Source: Branchiostoma belcheri (taxonomy: Eukaryota > Chordata > Leptocardii > Amphioxiformes > Branchiostomatidae). From it: a stretch of DNA of 64,000 bases. This document shows, piece by piece, positions 12,066-24,195 of this stretch. Position 1 is the stretch's first letter, and the number at the start of each line of letters is the position of its first letter. The notes under the pieces were generated by a model that was not told the DNA's origin, made no database searches, and was given only the letters and a program-made list of their open reading frames with translations. The position numbers and the translations under genes were made by a program. The stretch is from contig NW_017802379.1 of NCBI RefSeq assembly GCF_001625305.1, positions 11,716,280 to 11,780,279 on the forward strand, written 5' to 3'.

Positions 12066-14714
12066 TATTAAACTCAACGAAAAAGTGTTATTAGAGGCAC
12101 AAAATTAACATCTTTTTGTAAGATTTTATCTCAGACAAACACCATTAAAACCAACAATGGTAACTCAAATAATGCCCATGCATTCCCATCTTTCAAATCT
12201 TAAAAAACATGAAGAAGACATTTCCGATTTCTTCTTATGTGTTAAATTGTAATGATTATTTAAGATACGTATTCTTTAATTTTTGGCCCCGCAACGAAAA
12301 TATTTACCTTTAAGTTGATACACCGTACAAGAATAAAATGTTCCCGTCTGTAGTTGATTATGCTGCATACTGCATTACATTTATAATTTACATAGCTAAA
12401 TCTCAATTAGGTAAATATGCAAATTTTCAACATTCCAGTAACTTCTAAAGGTAGGCAATGTTTTGCATATTAAAAATACAATGAAACAAATCAACTCTCT
12501 TTTACTTTTGATGGTAATAACTAAAGTAATAATACATGCATCCGTAAACCTATATTGTTACTACATAGAAGGTAGAATACAATACAATACTAATATTACT
12601 TAATATAGAAGACAAATATGAGTCCCTGGCTATAACGATAATAGTACAAACCACTATTATTAATTGGTACTGTTAGTAACCGTTTTTCCAAATATAAGAA
12701 GCATATAGTTTCAATGCAGGGGGCCATTAAATATGACCTTATATCTTCTATGATTGTAGAATCATAGTCAGTCGTCATATTTAAAAAAGTTTTCGTAAGA
12801 AAACGTTAGAAATTTACAAACATCTGCACACGTTTTACGTGTTAGACTGTCTGAAATTGCTATGGAATAAACACTGCGACAGTAATAAGTAATGCATCTG
12901 TTATATTGTCGACAAATAGTCCTAAATAGGAATATTACAATCAATAGTCAACTATGTAATAGGGCGACCTAAGGGTTTAAAAATATGTGCAAGTAGTTAC
13001 AGAGATAAATACGCAGTTTTCTATCATGTACCTAGGGGGCGCGACTGGGTTGCTTTGGTAAAGTTGGTGTTGATAAAACTTCTTTGTTAAAAGTCATCTC
13101 TGCAAAAAAACATCAACAAGTTATCAAATGTGCGTGTTTCAGACTGTGCCTGTATTCGTGTGTGCGTTTGTGCATGTGTGTGCGTGTGTGTGTGCCTTTT
13201 CTCATGTACACGCGTGGGTGAGTGTATGTCTCTGTGTGTGTGTTCTTGTGTGTTTGTGTTCTTGTGTGTGTGTGTCTGTGAGTGCAAACACAGATCTCGT
13301 TTTTCTTAGGATGCGATTCTGTCCTCTTGCAAGTTCAGAACTGTAGTTTTGTCTGCAATAATCCGAATTGCACCGTGACATCGTAACGGTAAGTGGAACG
13401 GTAAGTAGAATATGGATAGAAACAATGCACTTACATAAATAAAATTCCTTCCTTCCTTCCTTCCTTCCTTCCTTCCTTCCTTCCTTCCTTCCTTCCTTCC
13501 TTCTTTCCTCCCTTCCTTTCTTTCTTCCTCCCTTCCTTCCTTTCTTCTTTCCTTGCTTCCTTGCTTCCTTCCTTCCTTCCTTTCTTACTCCCTTCCTTTC
13601 TTCATTCTTTCCTTCCTTTCTTCGTTCCTTCCGTCCTTCCTTTCCTCTCTCTCCCTTCCTTCCTTCCTTCCTTCATTCATTCATTGTAAATGATGCGACA
13701 TTGAGCCCCCTTCTCACACAGTAGATTATAGCCTACAATTAAAACACTGTCGTCGGGAGAAGCTAAAGGACAGATGTGGTTGGCTAAAGGTCGGCTACTG
13801 TTTGAATGTGACAACCGAATGCTTCAGGATGTTTAGAATATTAGATGGGTGGTTTGGCCATGCTTGACTGGTGGTTAACTGCTGTTCAAGATTAGGATGG
13901 TTTTATCGGCATTTCCTTAGGTCAAACGTGGTCAGACTGCCCAAATTTGGGCATACTGCTCTTCAGCCAACCTCAGTTAAAGGGGTGTTTTCAAATGTGT
14001 GGCTGGGGTTTTAGTTTATAGGGTTCGGGGATGCGTTTGTCTAGCAAAAAAAAAATACTAAGAAAATGACGGGTATGTCAAATACTTCTAGAAAACGTAT
14101 TCCATGTCAAGGCGATATATATTCCAACTATTAGAACATGTCAACAGTTCATAGAGCCGGGGAGGTCGTCAACTTACGAACGAAGACACCAAACACTCAA
14201 CTACAAGGTTCCACTAAGTCGTACCGAAAGACACAGACAATCCTTAATTCCCAGAACTCAAAATCATGCAGCAGAAGCAGTTGTAAATTGAGTTTCAGAC
14301 TCTTCTTCTGCAGATTTTTTGTGTGTTAACTTGTCTTAAAATTGTATATTCATGTCGCCACGTTATATATACTATATTTGAATTAATGATGACTTATTCC
14401 ATTTTATCTATATCGTTGAATTTTAGACTGTTTGTATGTTGACTTTTAGACTGTTGTAAAATTACAACACAATTTAGGAGTTTCTCCCGCCATATTGTGA
14501 AAGTAAAACCGTCCCTAAGATTTTTTAAAACTATTCAGAAACACAATGATTACAAATGAAAAGACATGGACTAAGTGGCTGCGAACTCAAGTTAGGTACA
14601 ACTTATATTCTCGCAGCCACTTTTACAATAAAAGAAAATATTTTACAAGACATTAAAAAAATACATGAAACCTCGCGTGAGTAACAAACCTCCCATCCCA
14701 GAAGACACATACAG
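12066..14714. other. Intergenic region between convergent paralogues 1 and 2
   Basis: No gene seen. It is AT-rich and holds a GT-rich tract at 13128-13290 and a (TTCC)n tract at 13444-13684. A GC-richer segment at 13690-14000 carries repeated GGCTAAAGGTCGGCT-like words that partly recur near 31200-31370. Confidence 0.6.
13444..13684. repeat. (TTCC)n microsatellite
   Basis: About 240 bases of TTCC repeats, pure at the left and interrupted by TTTC, TCCC and TTGC variants to the right, closing with (ATTC)n. Confidence 0.95.
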
Positions 14715-15029
14715 TTAGAATCTTTTTGTTTCTAATATATGATTTTGTGCGGCTGACATTATTTGGCAGTTGGTATCATACGAACAAAGGAAACTACCGC
14801 GAAGAACTGAATATTGTGTAGAATTATCAGAAAGGGTGCTTAAATCAACAATATTACCGAGTATGCTTGAAAGCTTGCCAAAGAGGACTAAGCGCTGGTA
14901 GGTGTATATAGGGCAGTGCAATAAATAATGAATAATGAGCAATCGTTTCATATAGACACCCGCAGCTACAGGATGGACTTGTAACAAGACCCCTAAGATG
15001 TTATTCCTTAAAAAAGCGACATGAACCAA
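14715..15029 (-). pseudogene. LINE ORF2 C-terminal fragment (CR1/L2-like)
   Basis: A 104-codon open frame with the tail signature of CR1/L2-type reverse-transcriptase proteins: HYLLHCPIYT, then QRLVLFGKLSSI, then a terminal ILETKRF at the stop. Only the last part of ORF2 is present, as expected for a 5'-truncated insertion. The likely 3' UTR extends to about 14640 in AT-rich sequence. This is a transposon remnant, not a host gene. Confidence 0.65.
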
Positions 15030-15064
15030 ATTTTACTTAACCATGCATCATTTAGCTGGCTTCT

Positions 15065-15070
15065 TTTATT
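15065..15070 (-). terminator. Possible poly(A) signal of paralogue 2
   Basis: AATAAA on the reverse strand, 123 bases after the stop codon of the second ShKT-CAP gene. Confidence 0.4.
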
Positions 15071-15192
15071 GTCACATTTAACTAAAACGATAAACTGTAA
15101 GGTGGAGATGTTCTCATCAACTTACATTTATCTTAAATTACTATATTTGGCATTTTTGACATTGATTAAGATTCATTAAACTACAATTCTTT

Positions 15193-18100
15193 TTACGGGC
15201 TGACGTTCTGCCTCATTCTAAAAGCATTCTTTGTATTGCCCGTCGGCTCATAAATACAGGCCATGTAGTTCTGTGTCCAAGCACAACCAACTCTTCCTGT
15301 ACCCTTCCACACCACCTGTTGGAGAAAGGGCAGATGGCATTGTTAATTTTTATCTAAATAAAGTATCATACAAAATGGTAATTATGTTAAAGATGCGGCA
15401 ATTATGTTATTTGGCATGACAAAGTATACTAAATTAAAGCATCTTTACACCTATGAAAGTCATTGAAAGAAACAAATACTAGGTATTAATAAACTACAAA
15501 AGGAATTGAGCATACATCATATCTGCGTAGTAGTAATTCACTTTTTTTTGAGAAATTGATGTAGATTGTTGAATTTCGCAAATAACTATATATCTAAAAA
15601 AATCTATGAATTATTTCAAATAGCCATAACTTGCAGTAAACATACAAATGGTGAACAGTTGACATGCAGTCAGAAAATTTCATTTAATCGTTTCGTTTAA
15701 GATGTGTGTGGATGTATTCGTACAAAGTTTACTAGTACGTTTACAATAGCCTCTACCAGGCTTGGGGAGGCGGCTGGAAAGAGTAAAAATCGGCCAAATA
15801 GAGAAATAAGCATGTCAAAGGAGTTTGTCCGTTGAGAGAACATTTCGCGGCGAACTGTTATCTCAACGGACAAACTCTCTTGGCATGCTTATCTCTATAT
15901 TTGGCCAATTTCTACTCTTTCCAGCCGCCTCCCCAAGCCTGGTAGAGGCTACGCTTACAACTCGTGAGAGCTAAATAGAATCGCTGGAGATTAAAATGTT
16001 AGACACAGATAATTATAAAAGAGTTGGGTACAGCACATAGGTGGGGCGATTAACAGAGAGGTTAAACACAGGAAAACCTAGTCAAAACCTTAAGTTTTCA
16101 AACATTCTATCACTTCATACGATTTAAGACTTTACATCTCTGACCTGTGTAAAGTGACCGGCTTGCCCTAAGGACTTAACAGGATGGCGTGGATCGTATA
16201 GATCTATTTCGCCGTACCAGGACTCCAAAGCTATCGCACAGTCTACCTGGGGATACTCGTACTGCAGGTTTTCTCCGTGCCTAAACAAAAATGTACGGTG
16301 AATATGACGTAAAGGAAAGGCAGTATGAAGCAAGTGATTTATTAAAAATTAAATTTTAAACAATGTACTAGAATTTGAAATAATAGAATCCGACAAATAA
16401 ATTCATATGCAATTATAAACATAATTGGTATATATACGCCTTCTTCCTGCAACCTGTTTTTTCTTTTCTATAACTTTCTTTCTTTCTTTCTTTCTTAAAT
16501 GTGCAAATAAATACGAAAAAGAGTTCCGCGACCTCATACCTTGGTCATATTTGCATAAACCATATCAGTTAATAACTCCTCTGGCAACTTGCAGTCTAAT
16601 CTTTCGATAACACGCGATTATAACATCTCATCCTGATTTGCATTTTTTTCATTTATTTAGTCAAGCTTTACTTTTAAGACGTACATACCGAAACGCACGA
16701 CAATTCGTCGATCGGTTCTTGAGTTATCCTCATTCGAAAACTTTAAAATATTTACTGCAGCAGTTCCAGTACGCGCTGACTAAACCGTTGACGCTTCTTC
16801 CCAAGAAGAAAAGGTATCTTCCATACAGATTTCGTGTCCCTACCCTGTCTAGATTATAAGATATCAAAACTGAAGTTCCTGCTGCAGTACAAAGGAAAGC
16901 GGGGCCCAAAATGTAATATATTTAAATGAGGCCATCCCATGTACACACCGAATATTATTAAATTTTATTCATACATTCTTGAGTTAAGCCGTTTACAAAA
17001 AAATACAGACAGAGAGACAGGCAAATGGACAACGCTACTAAAAACATAACCTTCTTGGCTAAGGTAATACAGGGAACAAACAAACCTTCTCCAGAATAAC
17101 GGGAAAAAAATACTTACAAGACTAATTTACCACCAACAAGCCAAATACGGTCTTTTTTGCTTGAATGTAGCAATGGTTTATCGCCATCTTGCATCATCTC
17201 TACAAGTTCTTTTGCAAAATCTGCACACTTCTGTTGGGACAAAACAATAAAGAAAATGTACAGAAACGTCAAAAACACTATTGGTTACTTCTAAATATGA
17301 CCTTGTACTTATGAATCAAAATGATAACACAGCAGGCTATGTCCTGCAAGGGAAGAAAGCTACCCTTGTATTGGGTTATATTATAGAATTCAATAAAACA
17401 TTATCCTCAAGTTTGACAATTTTAACCCTCTTAAACGCCATTTTCCGCATTCTGATAGACAACAAATTGTTGAGTAAAGGTAAGTTTAATTCGTCCGCGA
17501 ATGCTAGATAAAGTCGGGAAGGGCGGCAATTTTCCGTCTCTTAAACAGTCGATGCCATTTAAAACGGTCGATGCCATTTCGTTGAATGGTGGATGCCATA
17601 TCCTAGCCTACCATAACTTTTTGAGGGCCAAAAACGAATAAAAAGTAATAAATACTATAAAAAGCAATATTCTAGTTGCAAATATAAAGGAAGGGTCATG
17701 TAGAATTGTAAATATTAGTGAAAAAAACGCACAAGCTCGGGTTCGAACCCGGGTACAAAAGTGTAGCTCTAAAACCCTTACCTATACCCTTACCCTCTAC
17801 GCCACGAAACATCATGGTGTGGATGGACCGTGCTGATACACTTAAAAGTAGCCCTTCTGCGATATGGACTCGACCATCAAAAGGCGATGTCGGTTAACAG
17901 ACGGAAACTAGCGGCGGGTCGGGACAGTACCAGCGGGATCTTCAGTCCACCACAAACATTAAATTCTTCAAAAAACATGTCAACACTTATAATACATACT
18001 TGACACCACGTCAGGGGTGCTGCCCCATGGTGACTCCTCTTCTCATTGTGGAGCCTCAGACAGTCCTCCTCATCAATGACCTTGGGCGTAGTAACTGGTG

Positions 18101-21100
18101 TTACGTCTGTTGTTGCTAGTTCCGTTGTTGTTGGTTCTGGTGTCGCTAGTTTTAGAAATGGATTGACATTTAGATTAAAACATCAAATCTGAAATGTTAC
18201 TTCTTAAAGGGAGTAATTATGTATATAGGTGTAAACACTCTTCTGCTACAGCAACGACAGCTCCATCGTTTCAGGACTTTAAACAGGTCATTAACCCTAC
18301 CTAGACCGGGCTTTTTTTGACATGGGGGGACCGGGGGGGGGCGCTCTTTGACCCCCCTAAGAACTCGCGAACGGTATGTCGTATGACCACCAAATTTTCA
18401 GAGAATGGTGTACTAGTGAAAATTTATCATATCTACAATTTTTATGTCGTTATGACGTAATATGACGTCATTATGACGTCATTAATGTGATTTTATTGGC
18501 CAAAACCGTCTAAATAGGTTTTTCCCTAAAAACCTCCCTGGTATACAACATAACTTTACCAAAAGTGTTTATGACAGAATATTAGTGTGTACTAAGTCTT
18601 ATGTTGCCCATAGCAACACCGGTGACGTCATAAAATGACGTCATGCATATTTAAGATATCCGCCATCTTGGATCATCAATCTTGAATTTTCAAAAATAGT
18701 TTTTTTTCATGATAAAGCCTAAAATACATTGTAAACATACTAAACACCTTCATTCAAACCTTTTTTGTAAAAAGAAATGGAAGTATTGATAAAATTTTAA
18801 TGAAAATAACCCGTATATACCTGTTCTAATGATATGGTCCGCCATCTTGGATTTTGGCCAATGACGTCATCAAATTAGCATAAATTATGCATATTTAATG
18901 ATAAAATTTACATAAAATTATATGGGATGTTATTAATATTAGAAACCATGAGTAACTTGACATAAAACCCATAAAATTCTATTGTTGAAACAAAAAGTAC
19001 TAAATTTAGCAAAAAATGCCTGTCAGAAACCCGTTGCCATGGCAACACAAAAAATTATTATCTTATTCCAATGATAGAGAATTGTTGCCAACAATATTTT
19101 AGGAAAAGTCACCAAGTTTGGTCGTTTTACGGCTAGCCGTTCAGACGCTAGGTAACATCAAAGTTGCCGCGGGCACTTTTAGCCCCCCCCCGGTCTAGGT
19201 TGGGTTAAGAACAGGACTTGATTTAGTTAATGTTGAGTATATTGTATTTTAATAATTGTTTATGTACTGTGTATGTGTTGTATGTATTTTTATGTGTATC
19301 CAAGATTACCTGAAAAGCAGTCCAAAATAGCCGTAATTACTGGCTGTAATTACTGGTAAAAAAAAAAAACTGAAATTGGAGTGTCGCTGTTAATCATTGA
19401 CCTTCATATTCTGTGAGTGACCATTTTAGCTCCTGTCATACTATTCATCCGTACGTACACACATCTTAACAGCTTGGCCACCATTATTGATATTGCAATT
19501 CGAGAATAGTAAAGCTTGATAAAAAGCTACACAAAGAAAAATTACCGACCTGTTAATCTATACTACTGACCCTAGTATGATAGTAAATATAATAAATATA
19601 TGGAGATTACACATAACATACATATATGGAGATTACACAAAACGGAGCTACCTGAAAAAAGCGAGAGTAGATATACGCCAAATTTTCTTAGCCTTTTTTA
19701 TGCTGTATTTTAAAATGGCATTTAGAACCATAATAACACTGGGTTTTTTACGTATAATATTGTGGATAATCTTTTGTAAACCTTTTTGTGTGTGTTGCGG
19801 TGGTCGATGGAAGTACATCCATGCTCTATTTGACATTGAAAATATATGTCGCCGAGCCTGGTAAGTCACTATATATACCAATTTGAACCATCTGCTCACC
19901 TTCCATACAGATTCCGCACGCCGTCGGGCACTTACATGCCATGAAATACTGAAACTGCAGCCTCAGATGTAAACCACGACCTGCCCACTTCTTACAGCCC
20001 CCCTTATACTTGTCCTGGCACTGGCTCCCAATGGACTCTTCAAAAGGACAAAACATATAGCTTTAAGAACTCATATTCACGTGTATGTATGTGTGTGTAT
20101 GTATACGTATATGTAAATTCATATTATATGCATTTGAATCTTCAGTCAAAGATATAATGTTGTATGTAAACCAATCTAAATGACAGGTTGTTTAGTTATG
20201 GGTAAATATCATAATAGGACAAAATAAATATGTAATTAAATTGGAAAGCAACAGATAATTCAATCGAAGCATGTTTTAGACGCTTATTTCATAAGTTGTA
20301 GGCAACCCTGTGTTAGGCCGTGTCTAAACGGAATCACCCAAGGCGGTTTACATGTGGTTTACCCCGAAGCCGGTTTCAAGTGGCTCCATCTGAACGCTCC
20401 GAAATCACATTGAAAGCGCCGCGATCCCAAGCCACTTCTAGAGGTGGTTTCGAATCGGTTTCCCCGCATCGCGATTTGCGTCTGAACGCAATGTGATTTC
20501 AATGTTACTTCGCCTGGTCATGGATTACGGAGTGATATTTCTTTTTTTATATGCAATACCAACTTTTACGTGGCAGCAACTTAAAGAGCAGTAATGGTCA
20601 AATAATGTGTCCGTTCTAGGGCGAGCTTCACCGCCTCTGGCGGGACCACGTCGACATTCGGCCGAAATACGCTGGGAGGGGGGCATCAGCAAGCAGGTCG
20701 TTGACCTCTGACATTAATAACACGCCGCCTTGCGTGTTATCATCAAACAGCAATAAATGTAGCTCAAGCGCATTATGTTCGGACACGGTTTCGCAGGTGT
20801 GTGTGGCACGTGGACCAGATGTGAGGAATGTGAGTTACCCGAATCGCGGTTTGGGTGATTCCGTATAGACACGGCCTTAGTTAGAGACGCTTCTTACCTC
20901 CAACACAATGCCCGCAGCTGGCTGCACATTGTTCCTTCATCCACACATGGTACGTTTGGGATTCACACCTGCCCAACAATGCTAAGAAGTTGCAACGGCA
21001 GTCAGCGGCGATGTTACTACACCCAGCACTAGGGACTTCAGGCTGTACAGAGATGGCACAAGAAATGCATTTTTTTCTTTCAATATTGCATGTGTAAGCA

Positions 21101-22710
21101 AAGAATATTTCGAAGAATAATACTATCACTGTTTTTTTTTTTCTAGCAGGCAGAGACTAGCTCATACACACGACACTTAAAACAAAAATTCCAAGATCAC
21201 TTATCTTTCCCTAACATTGTACGTTCCTTTACATGTAATCGTACGTTCCTTTCCATCTAATTGAAACCCAAGCCAATTTCGGCAAATAAAAACACACAGC
21301 TATGGATACAGAAATAGAAGGCCGGCATATGAAAGACATGCAGTGTTTGAACTAGCGTCAAAAATATGTTCAATGTTATACATTTTTTTTATAATTTTGT
21401 CGTTTGTAAACAAACCTTCTTCATAATTTCTTTAAAATCTTTGGATGAGTATTTCCATTTCTCGACATCCCAAGGAAGTGGGTCATTCACGATGTCACTT
21501 AGGGATTCTGCAAAAGGGAATGTTATGGTATAACTACATTTTTCATGTTAGGCCAAACCGTGTTAATTTTATGGATGGCATCCTCTGAAGACCCCAAATT
21601 AGTGCGCGTGGGCGAATAAAAAAAATTCCGGCCAGAAATAAAAATGCTACTAAACCACAGGAATACAAGGCTGGTATTTGATTTGATTTGATTTGATTTG
21701 GTATTGAGGATTTGGGGCAGTACTTAGCGACGTATACGACAAGCCGGCACATGCTGGCTTTTTGTGGAATTTATGAATCGGCACTGTATGTAATATGTAC
21801 TGAGTTCTTGAGTCGTAGAGTTTCGGTAGCCTGGACTAGACAGGCCTAGAGCCAGACCAGAACCTCGGTGGACGTAATCTTTTTTTTTTTCGAGAACAGG
21901 CGAAAATCAATGCCCGCGTGGATGTCATCCATAAAATTAAGGCGGTGTGGCCTTATAGAATGTACACTAAGAATATATACTGCAAATTAATTAAAAACAT
22001 ACCGAAACATGCATAAAGAGAATTTAAAAGACACAGATATGTTAACAGTAGCATTAGTTAGACTCAAAAGTCTGTAGCCACAAATCAGTACAAAGCAGGT
22101 TTTATTATAACCAGGTAAGGATTCATATTTTTGCGGGAAGGTACTTTGTTTCGATCATGTTTGCCTATTTGCAGCTGTAACTCAGTGTGTCTTTTATGAA
22201 TATCCGGTATACGGATGGTTGTTGTGGTGCAGGCGCTGTTTTTTCATTACATGCCCATGTATTAAATCAGAAAAAAAATCGACACACCTGTATAGCATGC
22301 AGTGTGATTTTTGATCTTTTAAGAACCGTCGTCAGCTGAATGCAACAATTCACCGGGGTTAGAATTTTTATGGTGAGCAGGTTTCAATAGAATTCCATTT
22401 TCGACACAGCCTGTTTTTTTTTTCTTACTTCAAGTTTAAAACTGCATACATGTGGTTCATTTAAAAACAAAAGATAACGATAAATAGTATCTGGAGTATG
22501 TATTAAAACAAAGTATATTGCAAATTTAGGACATGTCTGGTATCCCGATGTCTGCTGAAGCCTCTTAACCATGGTTAGCAGTAGGTCAAGGTCGTCTGCG
22601 TTTGATTAATGTTCTGGCAATTGAATCAAGCAACAGCAACAAAACTTACCTGAAACAGCAGATAGTGGCAGAGTCAGGGCGAGAAGGAGGATCCATCCTA
22701 CTATCTTCAT
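15193..22710 (-). CDS. Secreted ShKT-ShKT-CAP domain protein, paralogue 2
   Basis: Coding exons in transcript order: 22650-22710, 21416-21507, 20898-21042, 19900-20037, 18000-18145, 17118-17230, 16145-16280 and 15193-15315. They give 317 residues with the same phase series as paralogue 1. Exons 1, 3, 6, 7 and 8 have identical lengths to paralogue 1. Residues 1-20 are a signal peptide (MKIVGWILLLALTLPLSAVS). ShKT 1 spans about 52-99 (ends QCAASCGHC) and ShKT 2 about 100-145 (ends CKCPTACGIC). A Thr/Pro-rich linker of about 25 residues, much longer than in the other copies, precedes the CAP domain from about 174 (CLRLHN). The CAP cavity set is complete: LLH, HGEN, WYGE and GHFTQ. The linker could carry mucin-type O-glycans (inference). 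The exon 5 donor is GTATGT and the exon 7 donor GTCAGA, both weaker than consensus. Its introns hold a TTAA element, a TTA/GGCC element, a fold-back and a SINE. Function unknown. Confidence 0.9.
15747..15951. mobile_element. Fold-back MITE with about 90-base arms (intron 7 of paralogue 2)
   Basis: The left end TAGCCTCTACCAGGCTTGGG is mirrored at the right end. Arms of about 90 bases are nearly perfect inverted copies around a short centre near 15839-15860. The element is only about 205 bases long, so almost all of it is stem. The high arm identity suggests recent origin or gene conversion. Confidence 0.8.
16638..16859 (+). other. Unassigned 73-codon open frame in an intron
   Basis: Open frame opposite to the host gene, lying in intron 6 of paralogue 2. 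It is rich in basic and aromatic residues and contains LLQQFQYALTKPLTLLPKKK and a terminal PTLSRL. The composition looks more protein-like than its neighbours, so it may be a transposon ORF fragment. I do not recognise it. An AG acceptor-like site precedes it at about 16660. Confidence 0.25.
17725..17812 (-). mobile_element. tRNA-derived SINE head
   Basis: On the reverse strand there is an A-box-like TGGCGTAGAGG at about 17796-17806, and a B-box GGGTTCGAACCC at about 17739-17750. The same head type occurs at 32925, 33350 and 61386. The anticodon region is not tRNA-like, so this is a SINE rather than a tRNA gene. Confidence 0.6.
18291..19208. mobile_element. TTAA-flanked TIR element, family A copy 1 (piggyBac-like, non-autonomous)
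   Basis: Bounded by TTAA on both sides (18291-18294 and 19205-19208). Termini start CCCTACCTAGACCGGG on the left and CCCAACCTAGACCGGG on the reverse strand at the right. Poly-G/poly-C runs lie just inside each end. The interior is AT-rich and carries repeated TGACGTCA words and CCGCCATCTTGGAT. No ORF is present. A near-identical copy is at 52931-53848. TTAA duplications with CCC-starting ends are the hallmark of piggyBac elements; the superfamily is inference. It lies in intron 4 of paralogue 2. Confidence 0.75.
20313..20879. mobile_element. TTA/GGCC MITE (PIF/Harbinger-like) in intron 3 of paralogue 2
   Basis: A TTA target duplication (20313-20315 and 20877-20879) flanks inverted termini GGCCGTGTCTA, extending with one mismatch to CGGAATCACCCAA. 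The interior is GC-rich and non-coding. TTA duplications with GGCC-like ends fit the PIF/Harbinger type. The right end lies only about 18 bases from the edge of exon 3. Confidence 0.75.
21548..21955. mobile_element. TTA/GGCC MITE, GATGNCATCC family (intron 1 of paralogue 2)
   Basis: A TTA duplication is present on both sides. Inverted ends read GGCCAAACCGTGTTAATTTT on the left and GGCCACACCGCCTTAATTTT on the reverse strand at the right. Each is followed by ATGGATGNCATCC. A short (ATTTG)n array sits inside at about 21680-21700. Relatives are at 44077, 47630, 51881 and, degraded, 5328. Confidence 0.75.
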
Positions 22711-22818
22711 TTTACCGTTTTTCAGCTACAGCAGTGGTACTCGTACGAAAAATCCTCCGTTCAGAAGATCACATTGAGTGTTTTTTTCAGAAATCCGTGT
22801 TCGTCTAATGGATACCAC

Positions 22819-22829
22819 ACATATATACG
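22819..22829 (-). promoter_or_regulatory. TATA-like box of paralogue 2
   Basis: The reverse strand reads CGTATATATGTG about 110-120 bases upstream of the ATG, a plausible core promoter position with a 5' UTR of about 80 bases. Confidence 0.4.
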
Positions 22830-24195
22830 TAAATGTTTATATATTTAAATTAGTGTTTATATATTTAAATCAGGTTCTTTTTATGGAGGTGAGGGGGTTA
22901 TATTGACATGTACGTGCTCATGAATAACCATAATAGGTGTGCATGAAACGATGAGTGGGGGGAGGGGAAGATCTTAGTAGGGCTACGGCTGGGGGAAGGG
23001 GATAAAAAGTAGGGATAGAATATTTTCATTTTACGTTTAAACCTTCTGATTTTTCTTCATTTAAAGTTTAGGTTTGCTGAGGTTTGTAGGTAATTGACAG
23101 AGATTTGTCATACTGAAAGGGACTAGTTTCTGCCTATCAAGTTGAGAGCCTAGCAAATATCTATAAAATACATGCTGATATATATTTGTAACTGATAAAG
23201 AATCCTCATGATCTAAACGCATTAGATTGTTAAAACGATATAAAAAAGGCCCAAGGCGTCATGCATACACTTAGTAAGTCATGGTAGGCACCAACATGTA
23301 TTCTTGACTAACTCTAACTACTGGTTATTCTAATAAAATTTCAAGTTACGTATGTAAACATAATTATCGGACTTGATAGATACATTCGTTAGAAAGAGTC
23401 TGAAAGTCGTAAATTACGTAAATTTAGTGAATTATATTTGGTGACAATTCTATGTTAGTGAGTTGACTTTTTGTGTAATAATGGCCAACATTAATTTTTG
23501 CATGATAATAACTTTATTTCTAGCATTTTTATTTTCTTTTTTTTTAAATATCTATACACTGTTCTATATAAGTTATGCAGGAGCAGTCAGTATGTAGTTT
23601 AGCTTTCTTTAATCGAATTTAGGTGTACTTGGTCAATGACATGTGTATAATGCACAACATGATAGTTGGGAAGTATTAGCAGTTCAAGTATATTACTTTT
23701 CTTCTTTAAACGAGTACTACTATCTAACCCTCCATTGCCTCTTTACTAAAAACTACAATGAAGTCGACTAGCCATCTATACAACTAGATACATGCATGCG
23801 GCTACTTTAACTTGTTTAATTAAATTGATAATCAAAGTATGGCCTTTAATGGCGAGTCGATTACTCAGTAGCTTTTTCATTCAGCTTTTTCATGTTTTAT
23901 TTTTTTTCCACTCGTCTATTCAATTTAATTTTTGTATACACATTGTAAATTGTATTAATTGAAATTAAGTGAAATCATTTTATAATCCGTCAATGTTCAA
24001 TCTTATTAATGCAGAAATACAGCATCTTTGGTTTTGAAAGCCATCTGAACCTAATTTCCATTAGTTATTCATTCAACTTCTATGATGAACAAATTTTAAG
24101 GTAGACGTTTCCTCTCCAACTTACCAGATGTAAAACGTAAGATTAGTAATTCGGTATCGTTTTGATGTATTAAGAATCATCAAACTGAATACATC
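22830..24195. other. Intergenic region between paralogues 2 and 3
   Basis: AT-rich, no gene or recognisable repeat family. A short direct repeat (TGTTTATATATTTAAAT) occurs at 22837 and 22854. The 5' flank of paralogue 2 lies at the left and the 3' flank of paralogue 3 at the right. Confidence 0.5.
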
